Below are positions 43,010 to 53,200 of a DNA stretch of 64,000 nucleotides, piece after piece. The stretch is from an uncultured bacterium (GTDB lineage Bacteria; Verrucomicrobiota; Verrucomicrobiia; CAIQCK01). The stretch lies in assembly GCA_903870275.1 (NCBI GenBank), contig CAIQCK010000034.1, positions 62,001-126,000 on the forward strand. The letters are read 5' to 3'. A program made the position numbers and the translations under genes. Position 1 is the stretch's first letter. Each line of letters opens with the position of its first letter. Under the pieces are notes generated by a model. That model worked only from the letters and a program-made list of their open reading frames with translations. It searched no databases and had not been told where the DNA came from.

Positions 43010-44527
43010 ATGAAATGTTTCGTCACCGCCGTGGTGACGGCAGCGGTGATCGGCGTGTGTTCCGCCGCACAACCGGCCGGCACCCAGCCTGCCGCGTGGA
43101 ACCGCCAGGAGTTGACCAAGTTCATGCGCGAACTGGCCGGCTATGTGGTGGCGCATCACATGCGGAGCGACAACTCGCCGATGCGCGGGATGGTCTATGA
43201 GTTTTACGATCCGGCCGCCAAGCAGCAGGGCCACGGCGGCGGACTCGACTCGATGCACGATGGCGCGTGGTTCGCCAACGCCTGCATCCTCGCCTATCGC
43301 GCCACGGGCGATGAGTTTTATCTCGCCACCCTGCGCGACTGGATCATGCCGTTCTACGTGAAGATGTTGAACCATTCGGACACGCTCTTTCCCGACCGCG
43401 ACGGCGCGTATTCCGACAGCCAGATGCTGCCGCCGGAGCGCGCCGGGGCGTGCAAGGGATTCGTGCCTTACTGGTGGGACGACGGCCACGGCGTCAATTT
43501 CGACGCGCGCGCCCGCAAGATGACGACCGCCGAGTTGATGGGCAAGTGGGGCTTCACCAACACGCTGCCCAACCGCAACGACCGCTCGGGCAAGGTCAGC
43601 GGCTACTCGCATGGCACGAGCAATCACATGGCGTTGGACCTCTTCCCGATGCTGGCGAACTGGTGGTTGCTCACGCGCGACCCGCAGGTGGCCGAAGCCA
43701 TCCGCAATCTGCACGAGCAGCGCATCTATCAGTTCAAAATGGACCTGCCGTTTCTCGCCATCGCCGACGCCGTCGCGCACGGCGACAACAAGAAAGCATT
43801 CGAGGCCGCCGGCAGCTACGACACCGCGCCCTGGCCGCCCGAATCGCCGCTCTACAAGGCGATGGTACAGAAAACCAAGTTGCAACTGCCGCCGTTCATA
43901 GACGATCCGGCCGGCCGCTATTACTCGTCCGCCACCGCCCATCGCGTCGGTCCCGGCACCGCCAAACGCCTCGCGCAGATGACGCATGACTGCATCGTGC
44001 TCGCCGATCTCTGGTATGGCAAAGAGCGCCGGCCGCGCGGCCTCGCCATTGCCGCCGACAGCCGCAAGAAGGTCTGGATCGAGGACGGCAAATTCAGCTC
44101 GCTTGCCGGCGAACTGCCGGACGTGCTGGTCGGCTCGCGGATGGGGCCGCAAACGCTTTGGGCCAGCGCGTTGAGCCTGCAATTGCTGCGCGCGTTTCCC
44201 GACGCATGGGCCGGTTACTGGAGGGGAAACTATACCCCTCTAGTTTCCGGTTGGTCGGAGCCGCCCCTGAAGGAGGTGACCGCGCGTTTGCAGGCGGAGC
44301 TCGACGAGGGCTTGCGCTTCTGGCGGGAGCAGATGAAGACTGTCGGCTACCTCCGGCCGGACTGGCCCATCGGCGGCAAGAAGCCGGAGCCGAATTATTG
44401 GTATGACCAAACCAGCGAGACCGGCGGCTACGCGCATTTGATTGCCGCGTGCGCGGATTATGTAATGCTGCTGGATGGCAAGAAGGACTGGGAGCTGGCC
44501 CATACGATGCAGATGCCAAAGCGTTGA
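43010..44527 (+). CDS. Secreted protein of unknown function, predicted alpha-helical toroid
   Basis: A 505-residue protein with a signal peptide (K-C-F-V-T-A-V-V-T-A-A-V-I-G-V-C-S-A). The mature part is helix-rich with repeated W/Y-containing helical pairs (for example H-D-G-A-W-F-A-N-A-C-I-L-A-Y-R-A-T-G-D), which recalls (alpha/alpha)6 barrels of glycosidases and lyases. No family was recognised. The reading frame is open further upstream (ATG 42932), but that extension is translated repeat element, so ATG 43010 is preferred. Its neighbours are glycan enzymes, so a role in polysaccharide breakdown is likely (inference). Confidence 0.6.
   Translation: MKCFVTAVVTAAVIGVCSAAQPAGTQPAAWNRQELTKFMRELAGYVVAHHMRSDNSPMRGMVYEFYDPAAKQQGHGGGLDSMHDGAWFANACILAYRATGDEFYLATLRDWIMPFYVKMLNHSDTLFPDRDGAYSDSQMLPPERAGACKGFVPYWWDDGHGVNFDARARKMTTAELMGKWGFTNTLPNRNDRSGKVSGYSHGTSNHMALDLFPMLANWWLLTRDPQVAEAIRNLHEQRIYQFKMDLPFLAIADAVAHGDNKKAFEAAGSYDTAPWPPESPLYKAMVQKTKLQLPPFIDDPAGRYYSSATAHRVGPGTAKRLAQMTHDCIVLADLWYGKERRPRGLAIAADSRKKVWIEDGKFSSLAGELPDVLVGSRMGPQTLWASALSLQLLRAFPDAWAGYWRGNYTPLVSGWSEPPLKEVTARLQAELDEGLRFWREQMKTVGYLRPDWPIGGKKPEPNYWYDQTSETGGYAHLIAACADYVMLLDGKKDWELAHTMQMPKR
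44221..44248. other. Two overlapping, mutually exclusive inverted repeats inside a gene
   Basis: GAGGGG (44221-44226) pairs with CCCCTC (44235-44240), while GGAAACTA (44225-44232) pairs with TAGTTTCC (44241-44248). Both lie in the coding sequence of the hypothetical protein (segment N-Y-T-P-L-V-S-G). Confidence 0.5.
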
Positions 44528-44536
44528 GCAAAAACC

Positions 44537-45385
44537 ATGAGAGCTCATTCTGTTGCCTCTATCCTTGCCTGCGCTGGACTGATTTTTTATGGGACAGGAT
44601 GTTCTTCTCTGCAAACGGCCTCCAGGCCCGTCCCGCCCGGCGCTGCGACGCTGGGCTATACGAAGTGCGTCATCAACGAGACACCCACCGCGGCCGACAT
44701 CGCTCCCAGCCGAAACGGCAACTACAAATGGTTCAGCGGCCAATGGTTTTCGAAGAACACTCCATCACTCGATCACTACGAGACCCGGAACGGAGTTCTT
44801 GCGGTGAAGCTCGGCGGCAATCTCGTCAACGCGCCGCTCGATTTTTCGCAAGGCAAACTGCCGCTACTCGCCGGCGCGGACGGTTTCTACGTGGAGTTCG
44901 ACGTGCGGCTTTCCGACAACGACAAGGACCATTGGCCCGCTGTCTGGTTGATGCCGGCTGAGCACGACGGCAAACACGACCACTATGAAGGTGACCCCAA
45001 GGGCTTCGAGCGGTTCATGGAGCTCGACGTTGACGAAGGCGGTTTCGGGCCGGGATTGGCAGGAACCGTCCACAGCACCGAAGGCGTTTGGCCAAAGTGG
45101 AAGCACATCCAGAATCCCAACAACGTCTCCCGCGTGCCGCTCGACCGCAGCCAGATACATACCTTCGGAGCCAGCTACGATCCGACGCAGCAGAAGGTGA
45201 CGTGGTGGCTCGACGGCAAGCAGCAGATGAGCGCGAGCACTCCCTACGTCCCGGCTGTCGCGGCCCGGCAGCACTTTTATTTGATCCTTTCCGGCCAGAG
45301 CCACGGGGCGAAGAAACCGCACGACACGTTCATCAGCGGCGTGCGGGCCTATGTTCCACCGGGTTCGCCGTTGCCGGAGAAATGA
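44537..45385 (+). CDS. GH16-like secreted beta-glucanase fold protein, possible lipoprotein
   Basis: A 282-residue protein. The signal ends at G-T-G-C (Cys22), a weak lipobox. The concanavalin-like body contains E-L-D-V-D-E (Glu162, Asp164, Glu167), which matches the GH16 catalytic motif E-x-D-x-x-E. W-P-A-V-W-L-M-P upstream and a D-P-T-Q-Q-K-V-T-W-W-L-D-G strand downstream are also GH16-like. GH16 enzymes cleave beta-glucans, galactans or agar/carrageenan-type chains. It follows the hypothetical gene after 9 bp. Confidence 0.78.
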   Translation: MRAHSVASILACAGLIFYGTGCSSLQTASRPVPPGAATLGYTKCVINETPTAADIAPSRNGNYKWFSGQWFSKNTPSLDHYETRNGVLAVKLGGNLVNAPLDFSQGKLPLLAGADGFYVEFDVRLSDNDKDHWPAVWLMPAEHDGKHDHYEGDPKGFERFMELDVDEGGFGPGLAGTVHSTEGVWPKWKHIQNPNNVSRVPLDRSQIHTFGASYDPTQQKVTWWLDGKQQMSASTPYVPAVAARQHFYLILSGQSHGAKKPHDTFISGVRAYVPPGSPLPEK

Positions 45386-45434
45386 CGCGCTTCTCTTGAC
45401 TCAACGCCATCTGTGAACTGAAAGGAAAATGACC

Positions 45435-47504
45435 ATGAACCGACGGTTCTTGTTCCTCGATGCGGTTTTGGTTCTGGGTGTGTTCGCCACCAGTGTCGCG
45501 AGCGCGGCCGAACCGAAAGCCGCCGACGCGGTGAACTACGGGCGGCCGTTCGAGCCGCCAACACGGCCGGCGTTCATTGCGCTGCCGCCCGGCGCGGTCG
45601 AGCCGGCGGGCTGGCTGCGCGACTGGTGTCTGGCGGCGCGGGATGGATTCACCGGCCACATGGACGAGGTCCACCAGGAATTCCGGCGGGCGTGGGCTGT
45701 GGATCACACGATGACCGGCGAGCGGCTCAACTGGCCCAAAGGCGGCTGGCCGTATGAAGGCGGCGGCTACTGGTTCGACGGTCTGGTTCGCCTGGGTTAC
45801 GTCCTCCACGACGACGCGCTCATCCAACAGGCCAAGAAGCGGCTCGATGTCGTCGTCAACCACATGAACCCCAATAGCATCCTGTTCATGTGGTGGCTCA
45901 ACAAAAACAATCCCGACGATGTGAAAGGGAGTCTCGTCAGCGGCGCGTGGCCGATCTGGGCGTGCGGCTTGTTGGGGCGCGCGCTGACTGGCTACTACGC
46001 TGCGTCGGGGGACAAGCGCGTGTTGCAGACGCTGGAAATGGGCTACGGCGGCGACCGCGATTGGCTGCGGCTCGGATGGGGCAGTTCAAATCCCTGGCCC
46101 GCGTTCGACACCTACACCTGGACGGGAAACAAAGAGATCGCCGCGGCACTGACGACGCTGTTCTCGAAAGACGGCGGCGGCAAAAATCCGGGCGGGGCGT
46201 CGTGGACCCGTTACCGCCAGATGCCTGACCCAAAACCCGGAGCCGAGAGGAACGATCACGTCGTGCATTTCCTCGAAAGCACAACGCCGTGGGCGCTGGG
46301 CTACTTGTGGACGGGCAACCGCGAGTTCCTCGACGCGACGCTCGCGTGGCACGACCTCCTCGAGCGCGACGCGATGCAACCCTCCGGCGTGCCGGTCGCC
46401 GACGAGTATTACGGGCCGACCGGCGCGTATCGCGGAACCGAAACCTGCGACGTGGCCGGCTACCTGTGGAGTCAGATCGCGCTGCTGACCGTCACCGGCC
46501 AGGGACGCATAGCCGACCGGGCAGAGCGGGCTTTTTTTAACGCCGGTCCTGCCACCGTCGCGCGCGATTTCAAAACCCACGTTTATTTTCAAAGTCCCAA
46601 CCGCATCGTGGACCAATGCCCGCCCTACCCTCACGGGCCGAAAGCCGAGGGAAATTCGTATGCGCCGACGCATTACCCGCTGTGTTGCACGGCCGCGCTG
46701 AACCGCATCGTCCCCAACTACGTCATGCACATGTGGATGGCCACCTACGACAACGGGCTGGCCGCGACGCACTACGGCCCCTGCAAGGTCACCGCGCTGG
46801 TTGCCGACCGTGTGCCCGTCGAAATCACCTGCCGGACCGACTACCCGTTCAACGAAGCCATCGCCGTAAGCGTAAAACCGGCACGGGCGGCAACGTTTCC
46901 GCTCTCGTTTCGCATTCCCGGCTGGTGCGGGAAAGCCGAGTTCCGTGTGAACGGCTCCGTCATCAAGGCGGCGCCCGACGCCAACGGATTCGTGCGCGTG
47001 GAGCGGCTCTGGAAAACCGGCGACACGATTCGCCTGCGGTTGCCGATGTCGGTCAGCGTGAAGACGGGCCGCGACAACAACGCGCAAGGCGCGCCCTACG
47101 CCTCGGTCTCTTACGGCCCGTTGCTTTTCGCGCTGCCGATTCCCGACACCGATGGACCGAACACGCCCGACCCGGCGGCCAAATGGAACTACGCGCTCGA
47201 TACGTGGCAGGCTGGCATCCGCGTGGAACGACAAGCGATGCCAGCAAAATGGGACTGGCCGCTGAAAGCCCCGTTGAAACTGCGCATCAGCGCCATGCCC
47301 TGCGACTGGTCGCCTACACCCAAAGCCCCGCTGCCGTCCGGGCTGATCACGAAACAAGCGCCGCCTGAGAAAATCACGTTAGTTCCCTACGGCTGCGCCA
47401 AATTCCGCATCTCGATGTTCCCCGTCACCGAACGCGCGTGGAAAACCTCCGAGACCAACGATGCCAAGCGCACAGCCGGAGACGCGGCAACAAAAACCAA
47501 GTGA
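45435..47504 (+). CDS. DUF1680 / GH127-type beta-L-arabinofuranosidase
   Basis: A 689-residue secreted enzyme (signal peptide 1-25). The GH127 zinc/nucleophile site is visible: Glu336 and Cys338 in T-E-T-C-D, and Cys417-Cys418 in L-C-C-T-A. One of these cysteines is the catalytic nucleophile in the family. The C-terminus is the usual beta-sandwich (F-P-L-S-F-R-I-P-G-W). ATG 45435 is placed 9 bases after an AAAGGA site; the in-frame ATG 6 bp earlier is too close. It probably releases L-arabinofuranose from arabinan side chains of pectin. Confidence 0.88.
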   Translation: MNRRFLFLDAVLVLGVFATSVASAAEPKAADAVNYGRPFEPPTRPAFIALPPGAVEPAGWLRDWCLAARDGFTGHMDEVHQEFRRAWAVDHTMTGERLNWPKGGWPYEGGGYWFDGLVRLGYVLHDDALIQQAKKRLDVVVNHMNPNSILFMWWLNKNNPDDVKGSLVSGAWPIWACGLLGRALTGYYAASGDKRVLQTLEMGYGGDRDWLRLGWGSSNPWPAFDTYTWTGNKEIAAALTTLFSKDGGGKNPGGASWTRYRQMPDPKPGAERNDHVVHFLESTTPWALGYLWTGNREFLDATLAWHDLLERDAMQPSGVPVADEYYGPTGAYRGTETCDVAGYLWSQIALLTVTGQGRIADRAERAFFNAGPATVARDFKTHVYFQSPNRIVDQCPPYPHGPKAEGNSYAPTHYPLCCTAALNRIVPNYVMHMWMATYDNGLAATHYGPCKVTALVADRVPVEITCRTDYPFNEAIAVSVKPARAATFPLSFRIPGWCGKAEFRVNGSVIKAAPDANGFVRVERLWKTGDTIRLRLPMSVSVKTGRDNNAQGAPYASVSYGPLLFALPIPDTDGPNTPDPAAKWNYALDTWQAGIRVERQAMPAKWDWPLKAPLKLRISAMPCDWSPTPKAPLPSGLITKQAPPEKITLVPYGCAKFRISMFPVTERAWKTSETNDAKRTAGDAATKTK

Positions 47505-47544
47505 CGATCACCAAAACCGAAACCCAACAACCGAAAACAACTCC

Positions 47545-48420
47545 ATGACTACAACCCATCGCCGCGTTTTTCACTGCGCTGCCATTGCCATCGGCCTCGC
47601 GCTACTTGCCCATGCCAGCGCCTCCGAGCCGCCGTCCGGCATCGAGATTGGCGTCGCCGCCTACACGTTCCGGCATCTCACGGCGTTTGAAGCCATCGAG
47701 AAGACCAAGGAGTGCGGCGGCGATGTGTTCGAGTTTTTCCTCTGGCAAAAACTCAGTCCGGAAAACCCCAAGGTCGTCCTGGACATGAATCTCTCGGATG
47801 AGCATATCGCGAAGTTGAAGGCGAAGCTGAAAGCGACGGGCGTGCGCGCCGTCAACGCCTACTTCAACAACGCGCCGTTCCAGGACAAGGCCGGCGCCGA
47901 GGTCGGCGTGCGCAAGCTATTCGAGTTCGCGCGCAAACTCGGTCTGCGTGGTCTCACCGGCGAGACGACCCCCGACCAACTCGACCTTGTCGAGAAGCTG
48001 GTGAAGGAATACGACATCCAGCTTTGTTTTCACAACCATCCCCACAATCCCAAGAAACCCGAATACCTGAACTGGGACCCGAAGTATCTGTATTCCTTGA
48101 TGGAAAAACGCGACCCACGGATGGGCTTCTCGGTGGATACGGGCCATCTGGTACGGTCCGGCATTGACGTGGTGGAAACGCTCAAGCTCTACAAAGGCCG
48201 CGCCCATTCCGTCCACCTGAAGGACATCAAGGAAGCCAGATTCGACAGCGAGGACGTGCCCTACGGTGAGGGCATCTCGAACATCGCCGGCATCCTGGCC
48301 GAGTTGAAGCGCCAGAACTTCCGCGGCCACGTCGCGGTGGAATACGAGCACACCACCGATCATCTGCTGGATGACGTCAGACATTGCATCACGTTCATGC
48401 GGAACCACCTCGCAAAGTGA
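47545..48420 (+). CDS. Secreted sugar phosphate isomerase/epimerase-like TIM barrel
   Basis: A 291-residue protein with a signal peptide (about 1-26) and an AP-endonuclease-2/xylose-isomerase-like barrel. Visible metal-site candidates: E-F-F-L near 64, L-C-F-H-N-H near 159-164, D-T-G-H near 199-202, H-L-K-D-I-K near 227 and V-E-Y-E-H near 265. Export makes a sugar phosphate substrate unlikely. Such exported relatives are found with Gfo/Idh and DUF1080 proteins and may process keto-glycosides (inference). Confidence 0.85.
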   Translation: MTTTHRRVFHCAAIAIGLALLAHASASEPPSGIEIGVAAYTFRHLTAFEAIEKTKECGGDVFEFFLWQKLSPENPKVVLDMNLSDEHIAKLKAKLKATGVRAVNAYFNNAPFQDKAGAEVGVRKLFEFARKLGLRGLTGETTPDQLDLVEKLVKEYDIQLCFHNHPHNPKKPEYLNWDPKYLYSLMEKRDPRMGFSVDTGHLVRSGIDVVETLKLYKGRAHSVHLKDIKEARFDSEDVPYGEGISNIAGILAELKRQNFRGHVAVEYEHTTDHLLDDVRHCITFMRNHLAK

Positions 48421-48433
48421 TTCGCCCGGCATC

Positions 48434-49294
48434 ATGAAACCTGCACACGCTCTCACTTTCGCCGCCTGTCTTGCCACGTCGCTTGCCTTTGCGGACATGA
48501 TGAAAGATTCGCCGGTAACGTTCCCGGAAAAGGGCGCGCTGCCAGCAAAATGGCCGCCCGATGTCACCACCAAGCACCAAGAGCCGGAGAAGGATTACTC
48601 CATTTTCGGCACACCGCAGCGGTCGCAGGCGCAGATTGCCAAAATCCAAGCCGAGATGCCGAAGGGCGAGTTCACGCCGCCGAAGCCGGACTGGACGCAC
48701 CTGAAGCGCACGCGCCGCATCCTCACCGATGGCGGAGAACTGCGCGTGCTGGCGATGGGCGACAGCATCGTCGCCGACACGATGCGCTCGGCGTGGCTGG
48801 CGAAACTGGCAGAGGCTTACCCGAAGGTCAATATCCGCGGCACGGTTTATGTCCGCGGCGGGGGCGGTTGCCAGCATTACAAGGAGGAAGGGCGCATCCA
48901 AAAAAACGTCGTGCCGCTCAAGCCCGATCTCATGTTCATCGGCGGCATCAGCCAGAAGGACATCGAGAGCCTTCGCGAGGTCATCCACCAGTTGCGCGCC
49001 GCGCTGCCGGAGTTGGAAATCCTGCTGGCCACCGGCACATTCGGCACCACCGATCCGCGCTCGCCGGTGGAACTGGCGAAGGACAAGCGCTCCGGCGCCG
49101 GCGAGTATGGCATCGCGCTGGAGAAACTCGCCGCCGAAGAACGCTGCGCCTTCTTGAACATGACCTTGCCGTGGGCCAAATACATCCGCTCCACGAAACT
49201 GCACCCGCACATCTTCTATCGCGACCGCGTTCACGCCAACGAAATCGGCGAGCAAATCCTGTCGAAAATTTTGATGGCGTTCTTCCAACCGTAG
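48434..49294 (+). CDS. SGNH/GDSL-type hydrolase
   Basis: A 286-residue secreted esterase-like protein (signal peptide 1-20). Block I is A-M-G-D-S-I (Ser111), block III is replaced by I-G-G-I-S-Q-K-D near 173, and block V is D-R-V-H-A-N (Asp and His) near residue 265. Block II is less clear. It is plausibly a carbohydrate deacetylase acting with the neighbouring glycosidases. It starts 13 bp after the isomerase-like gene. Confidence 0.8.
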   Translation: MKPAHALTFAACLATSLAFADMMKDSPVTFPEKGALPAKWPPDVTTKHQEPEKDYSIFGTPQRSQAQIAKIQAEMPKGEFTPPKPDWTHLKRTRRILTDGGELRVLAMGDSIVADTMRSAWLAKLAEAYPKVNIRGTVYVRGGGGCQHYKEEGRIQKNVVPLKPDLMFIGGISQKDIESLREVIHQLRAALPELEILLATGTFGTTDPRSPVELAKDKRSGAGEYGIALEKLAAEERCAFLNMTLPWAKYIRSTKLHPHIFYRDRVHANEIGEQILSKILMAFFQP

Positions 49295-49309
49295 GAGAAG
49301 CATAGCCGA

Positions 49310-50095
49310 ATGAAGACCATCGCGTTCACCATCGCTTTCGTCCTGCTCACGCTTTCCGGCCCGGCCCGCGCGGCAGACCGGGAATTTGCCAGGGACGGCT
49401 CCGGCGTTTACGGCTACCGCGACACGCCCATCCTGCCGTGGTGCGGCTTCCGCGTCCACGATCCCGACAGGCCCGAACCGAAGCGGATTGATCCCGGCCC
49501 CGCTCCCGCGCCGGCGCGCGCCCCGGCGGATGCCATCGTGCTCTTCGACGGCAAGGACCTCTCGCAGTGGCGGACCAATGATTGGAAACTTGTGGACGGC
49601 TGCGTCGAGACGGTCAGCGGCAGTCTCATCACAAAGCAGGAATTTGGCGACTGCCAGATCCACGTCGAATGGATGGCGCCGGCCAACTTCGAAGGCCCGT
49701 GGTATAACCGCGGCAACAACGGCGTCTTCCTGATGGGCCTTTACGAAATCCAGGTCTTCGATTCCTACAACGAAAAGATCTATCCCGACGGACAGGCCGC
49801 CGCCGTTTACGGCCAGACACCGCCGCTGGTGAACTCCTGCCGCAAGCCGGGCGAATGGCAGGCCTACGACATCGCTTTCACTGCGCCGCACTTCGACTGC
49901 GACAAGCTCGTGCTGCCGGCGCGGGTGACGGTGTTTCACAACGGCGTGCTCGTGCAACTGAACCAAGAAATCCACGGCGAGACCGGCCACCGCATCGTGG
50001 CCCGATACAACCAGAAGATCAGCCAGGGTCCGCTGAAACTGGCCGGCCATAATTGCCCCGTGCGTTTCCGCAATATCTGGATTCGGCCGCTCTGA
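49310..50095 (+). CDS. DUF1080 secreted protein (second copy)
   Basis: A 261-residue protein with a signal peptide (1-22). The DUF1080 domain begins at about residue 78 with I-V-L-F-D-G-K-D-L-S-Q-W and includes W-Y-N-R-G-N-N-G-V-F-L-M-G and Y-E-I-Q-V-F-D-S, a subgroup different from the gene at 1990 (which lacks the R-G-N-S/N-G motif). The typical downstream F-R-N-I-W-I-R-P-L ends the protein. A 3-keto-glycoside hydrolase role is an inference from the family. Confidence 0.9.
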   Translation: MKTIAFTIAFVLLTLSGPARAADREFARDGSGVYGYRDTPILPWCGFRVHDPDRPEPKRIDPGPAPAPARAPADAIVLFDGKDLSQWRTNDWKLVDGCVETVSGSLITKQEFGDCQIHVEWMAPANFEGPWYNRGNNGVFLMGLYEIQVFDSYNEKIYPDGQAAAVYGQTPPLVNSCRKPGEWQAYDIAFTAPHFDCDKLVLPARVTVFHNGVLVQLNQEIHGETGHRIVARYNQKISQGPLKLAGHNCPVRFRNIWIRPL

Positions 50096-50111
50096 GCGCA
50101 GCGGGTCGTCG

Positions 50112-50176
50112 AACCCGAAAACCGAAGTTGTGCCGGCAAGGATGCCGGCGCTACGATCCATTCCAGTTTCCGGGTT
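50112..50176 (+). repeat. Dispersed palindromic element, copy 2
   Basis: About 65 bp with the same core GCCGGCAAGGATGCCGGC. The ends are AACCCGAAAACCGAA and TTCCAGTTTCCGGGTT, which are near reverse complements. It is located between the DUF1080 gene and the large glycosidase gene. The remaining spacer up to the start at 50283 shows no gene. Confidence 0.9.
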
Positions 50177-50282
50177 GAATCGCGGACGGATTCAACGTCG
50201 GCAGCTCCGCGTGTGAGGCGAATTCCATCGCGCTCGCGGGTTGTTACGAAGCCGTTCAAACAAACACAAAATAGACAACGTC

Positions 50283-53200
50283 ATGCGCAATATTCTCATC
50301 GGTCTGTTGATCGTTCTTTCCAGTTTTCATCCGGTCGTCTCGGCTCAACCCGGCGGCTGGGACGACCCGCAGCGGCCTTATCGTGTCGCCGTCACAGTGG
50401 CGAAGGAAAAGCAGCCGCGCGAGCGGGCGTTCATTGTGTTGCCGCTGGATTTCGCGGCGGATCTGGCGCGACTCGGCATCCGCGGCGCCGTGGACTCGCA
50501 ATCGTTGCGGCTCGTGCGGGACGGCGACGTGCCTTGTCAGGTTCGTGAAAGCCGCGTCGAGTGGGCCGACGGCCCCATCGCAGCGGGCGAGGAACGGGCT
50601 TACCGGCTTTACTTCGCGACCAGCGCCAAGTCCGCGCTGCCGACGAGCCCGGCGGCACTGCGGATACCGGATTTCGCGACGGACACTTTCGGCAAGGGGT
50701 GGGATTTTCGGGACGGCGGCTTTGCCGGCATCACCAGTTGGGGCAACCGGCCGGAATTCATCCGCCACAAAGTCGAGGACGGCGTGCTCAAACTTGACGT
50801 GGAGCAGGACCCGTATTTCATCTGGGGAACGATGTGGGGCGCCGAGTCGCCGAAGCGCACGCCGTTGCGCCTCGACGTGAACCGCTACTCGACGCTGGAA
50901 ATGCGCATCCGCCAGAGCGTCGCCGGTGCGTTGTGGGACTTCTACGGCCGGCCGGTCGGCCGCGACGGCCTGCTGCATTACGAATTCACGATTCATGGCA
51001 CGAACTGGCAAACCGTGCGGGTGGACCTTCGCAAACAGGCCAATTGGCACGGCACGCTGTCTGCGTTCCGTATTGGGCCGGCCAAACGGGTAAAGGCGCA
51101 CGTCGAGATTGATTGGATCCGCTTGACGCCGCTACAGAAGGCGGCGCGCGGCGCGGTCGAGGCGCTGGGCTCGACGGACAAGACGGCGGCGCGCGTGACC
51201 ATCGCGCTGGCGGATTCGCAGCCGGGCGCAGGGACGACGCAAACGGTGAAAGTCTGCGTGGCCGAGGCGAACGGCAAACCGGTGAGCGGCCAGCCGGTGT
51301 TGCTGGCGCTCGCAGCCGGCTCGGACGGTACGCTCGACGCGGAGTCTTCATCGCCGTCGCTGGCGGTAAGCGCGCAAGCGCGGCGCGCGCTGACCAACGG
51401 CGCGGGCGAGGTGATGTTCCGCTATCGCGTTTCGCGCCGGGCGGGTGCGGAGGCCGACCGGCTGCAAGCGGTGGCGGAATTCAGCGCGCCGTCGGCCGCG
51501 AACGCTGTCGTGGCGGTCAAGGCACTGGCACCTCATCATTATCTCGTCGAGCCGGCGCGCCCGCGCGTGTTGCAGCCGGGCGAACCGCCGCTGGCGGTGA
51601 CGGCGACGCTGGTGGACAAGTTTGACAATCCGCTGCCGCTCGGCAACCGCGCGGTCACATGGAGCGCGTCGGGCGGCAAGCTGTCGTCGGCGAAAGGCGC
51701 GAGCGCCGTGTTTCACGGCAATCCGGCGCGGCAATGGGTCGGGCGCGTCGCGGTGAAGGACGCGGATGGTTTGTCCGGCGAATCGGCTCTGATCTCAGCG
51801 CTGCCCGCCGGCCCGCGCCCGAACCGCGTCCGGCTGCTGCCCAATGGTTATTTTGCGGCGGACGGCAAGGCGTGGCTGCCGCTCGGCGGGTTTTACGCGA
51901 ACTGGGTCGGTCTGCCGACAGAGGACGGCGAGTGGGACAAGCGCCTTTCGTTCACCGACGCCAGTGACGAGCAGGTCGTGGCGTGGCTGAAATTCCTGAA
52001 GGCCAACGGCGTCACCGCGCAACGGTTCATGCTGCGGACGCATCGTAAAAACGGCATGGAGCCGATGGACATCGGCGGACGCGTGAATCCCGGTCTCTTC
52101 GCGGCGTTCCTGCACCACCTCGACCTGGCGCGACCGTTCGGTTTCAAGTTTCTGCTGGTGCTGCATGAGGATTACACCAAGCCGTGCTATCACAACCGCG
52201 ATGCGTTGGAGAAGTGGTGTCTTCCGTGGTTCACCGGCGAAAACCTCGACGCGTTGCCGGTATTCCAGCGGCGCTTTGTCCACGACGGCGATCTCATCGG
52301 CGACATTAACGACAAATACACCGACCCCGACGTGCTCGCCTGCCAGGACCGTTACGCGCGCGAACTGATCTCCCTCGTGAAGGACAATCCGCTCGTGTTC
52401 GGCTACGAACTGGAGAACGAGATGGTGGAGTGTCCCGCCTCGTGGGCCAACCACGCAATGGCGACAGTGCGTGCGGTGGACGCGGACACGCCGCTTTGCG
52501 TCAGCCACGGCGGCGGCGGACTGCACACGGCCGATCCCGCGTGGTGGAAGACGAAGACGACGATCGATTTCTACACCTACCATCTCTATCCGCACGGCAC
52601 GACGTCGGCGGAGATGGACTACGGCCTCGCCACCGACGTGCTGACGCGCTACGGGCGGATGGGCAAGCCGGCGTTCCTCGGCGAGTCGTCGGGCGACCAG
52701 TTCTCCTACGGTCCCGACCGCGAGACGCGCCGCTGGACGATGCGCGACCTCGTCTGGTTCTCGCTCTGCAACGGCAACCCCGGCTGCTTTTTCTGGAACG
52801 CGCGCGGCAGCGAGTTGGCGGAGTTCCGGCTCGCGAACGAAATCGCCGGCCGCGTGAACTGGACGACCTTCCAGCGCAAGCGCCCCGCCATCGCCATCCG
52901 CGTGCCCCATCCGCTCGACGATGACAAGTGGTTCCGCTCGCACGAAGGCATCGCCGCCAACGCGATGATGGGCCGCTACGCGCAGCATTACCTCGACTGC
53001 GGCGTGAATTTCGACTTCGCGCTCGACGACGCGGCGGACTACCCGCAGCGCGCGGACGTGGACCGTTTCGCGCCGCCGGAGCCGGCCTCGGCCGACTTTT
53101 TGATTCCACCCGGCTGCCAACTTGCATCGCTCGTGCGCGCCGACAGCTCGGAGGCGCTCGTCTATGTCCGCAACTTCGCCGGCGTCAAACTCTGGGTGTC

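Noticed and set aside
48395..50161. 588-codon open frame on the minus strand starting in the repeat element
   Set aside because: Antisense to the SGNH and DUF1080 genes. Its first residues (R-S-A-G-I-L-A-G-T-T-S-V-F-G) are just the translated reverse strand of the dispersed element.
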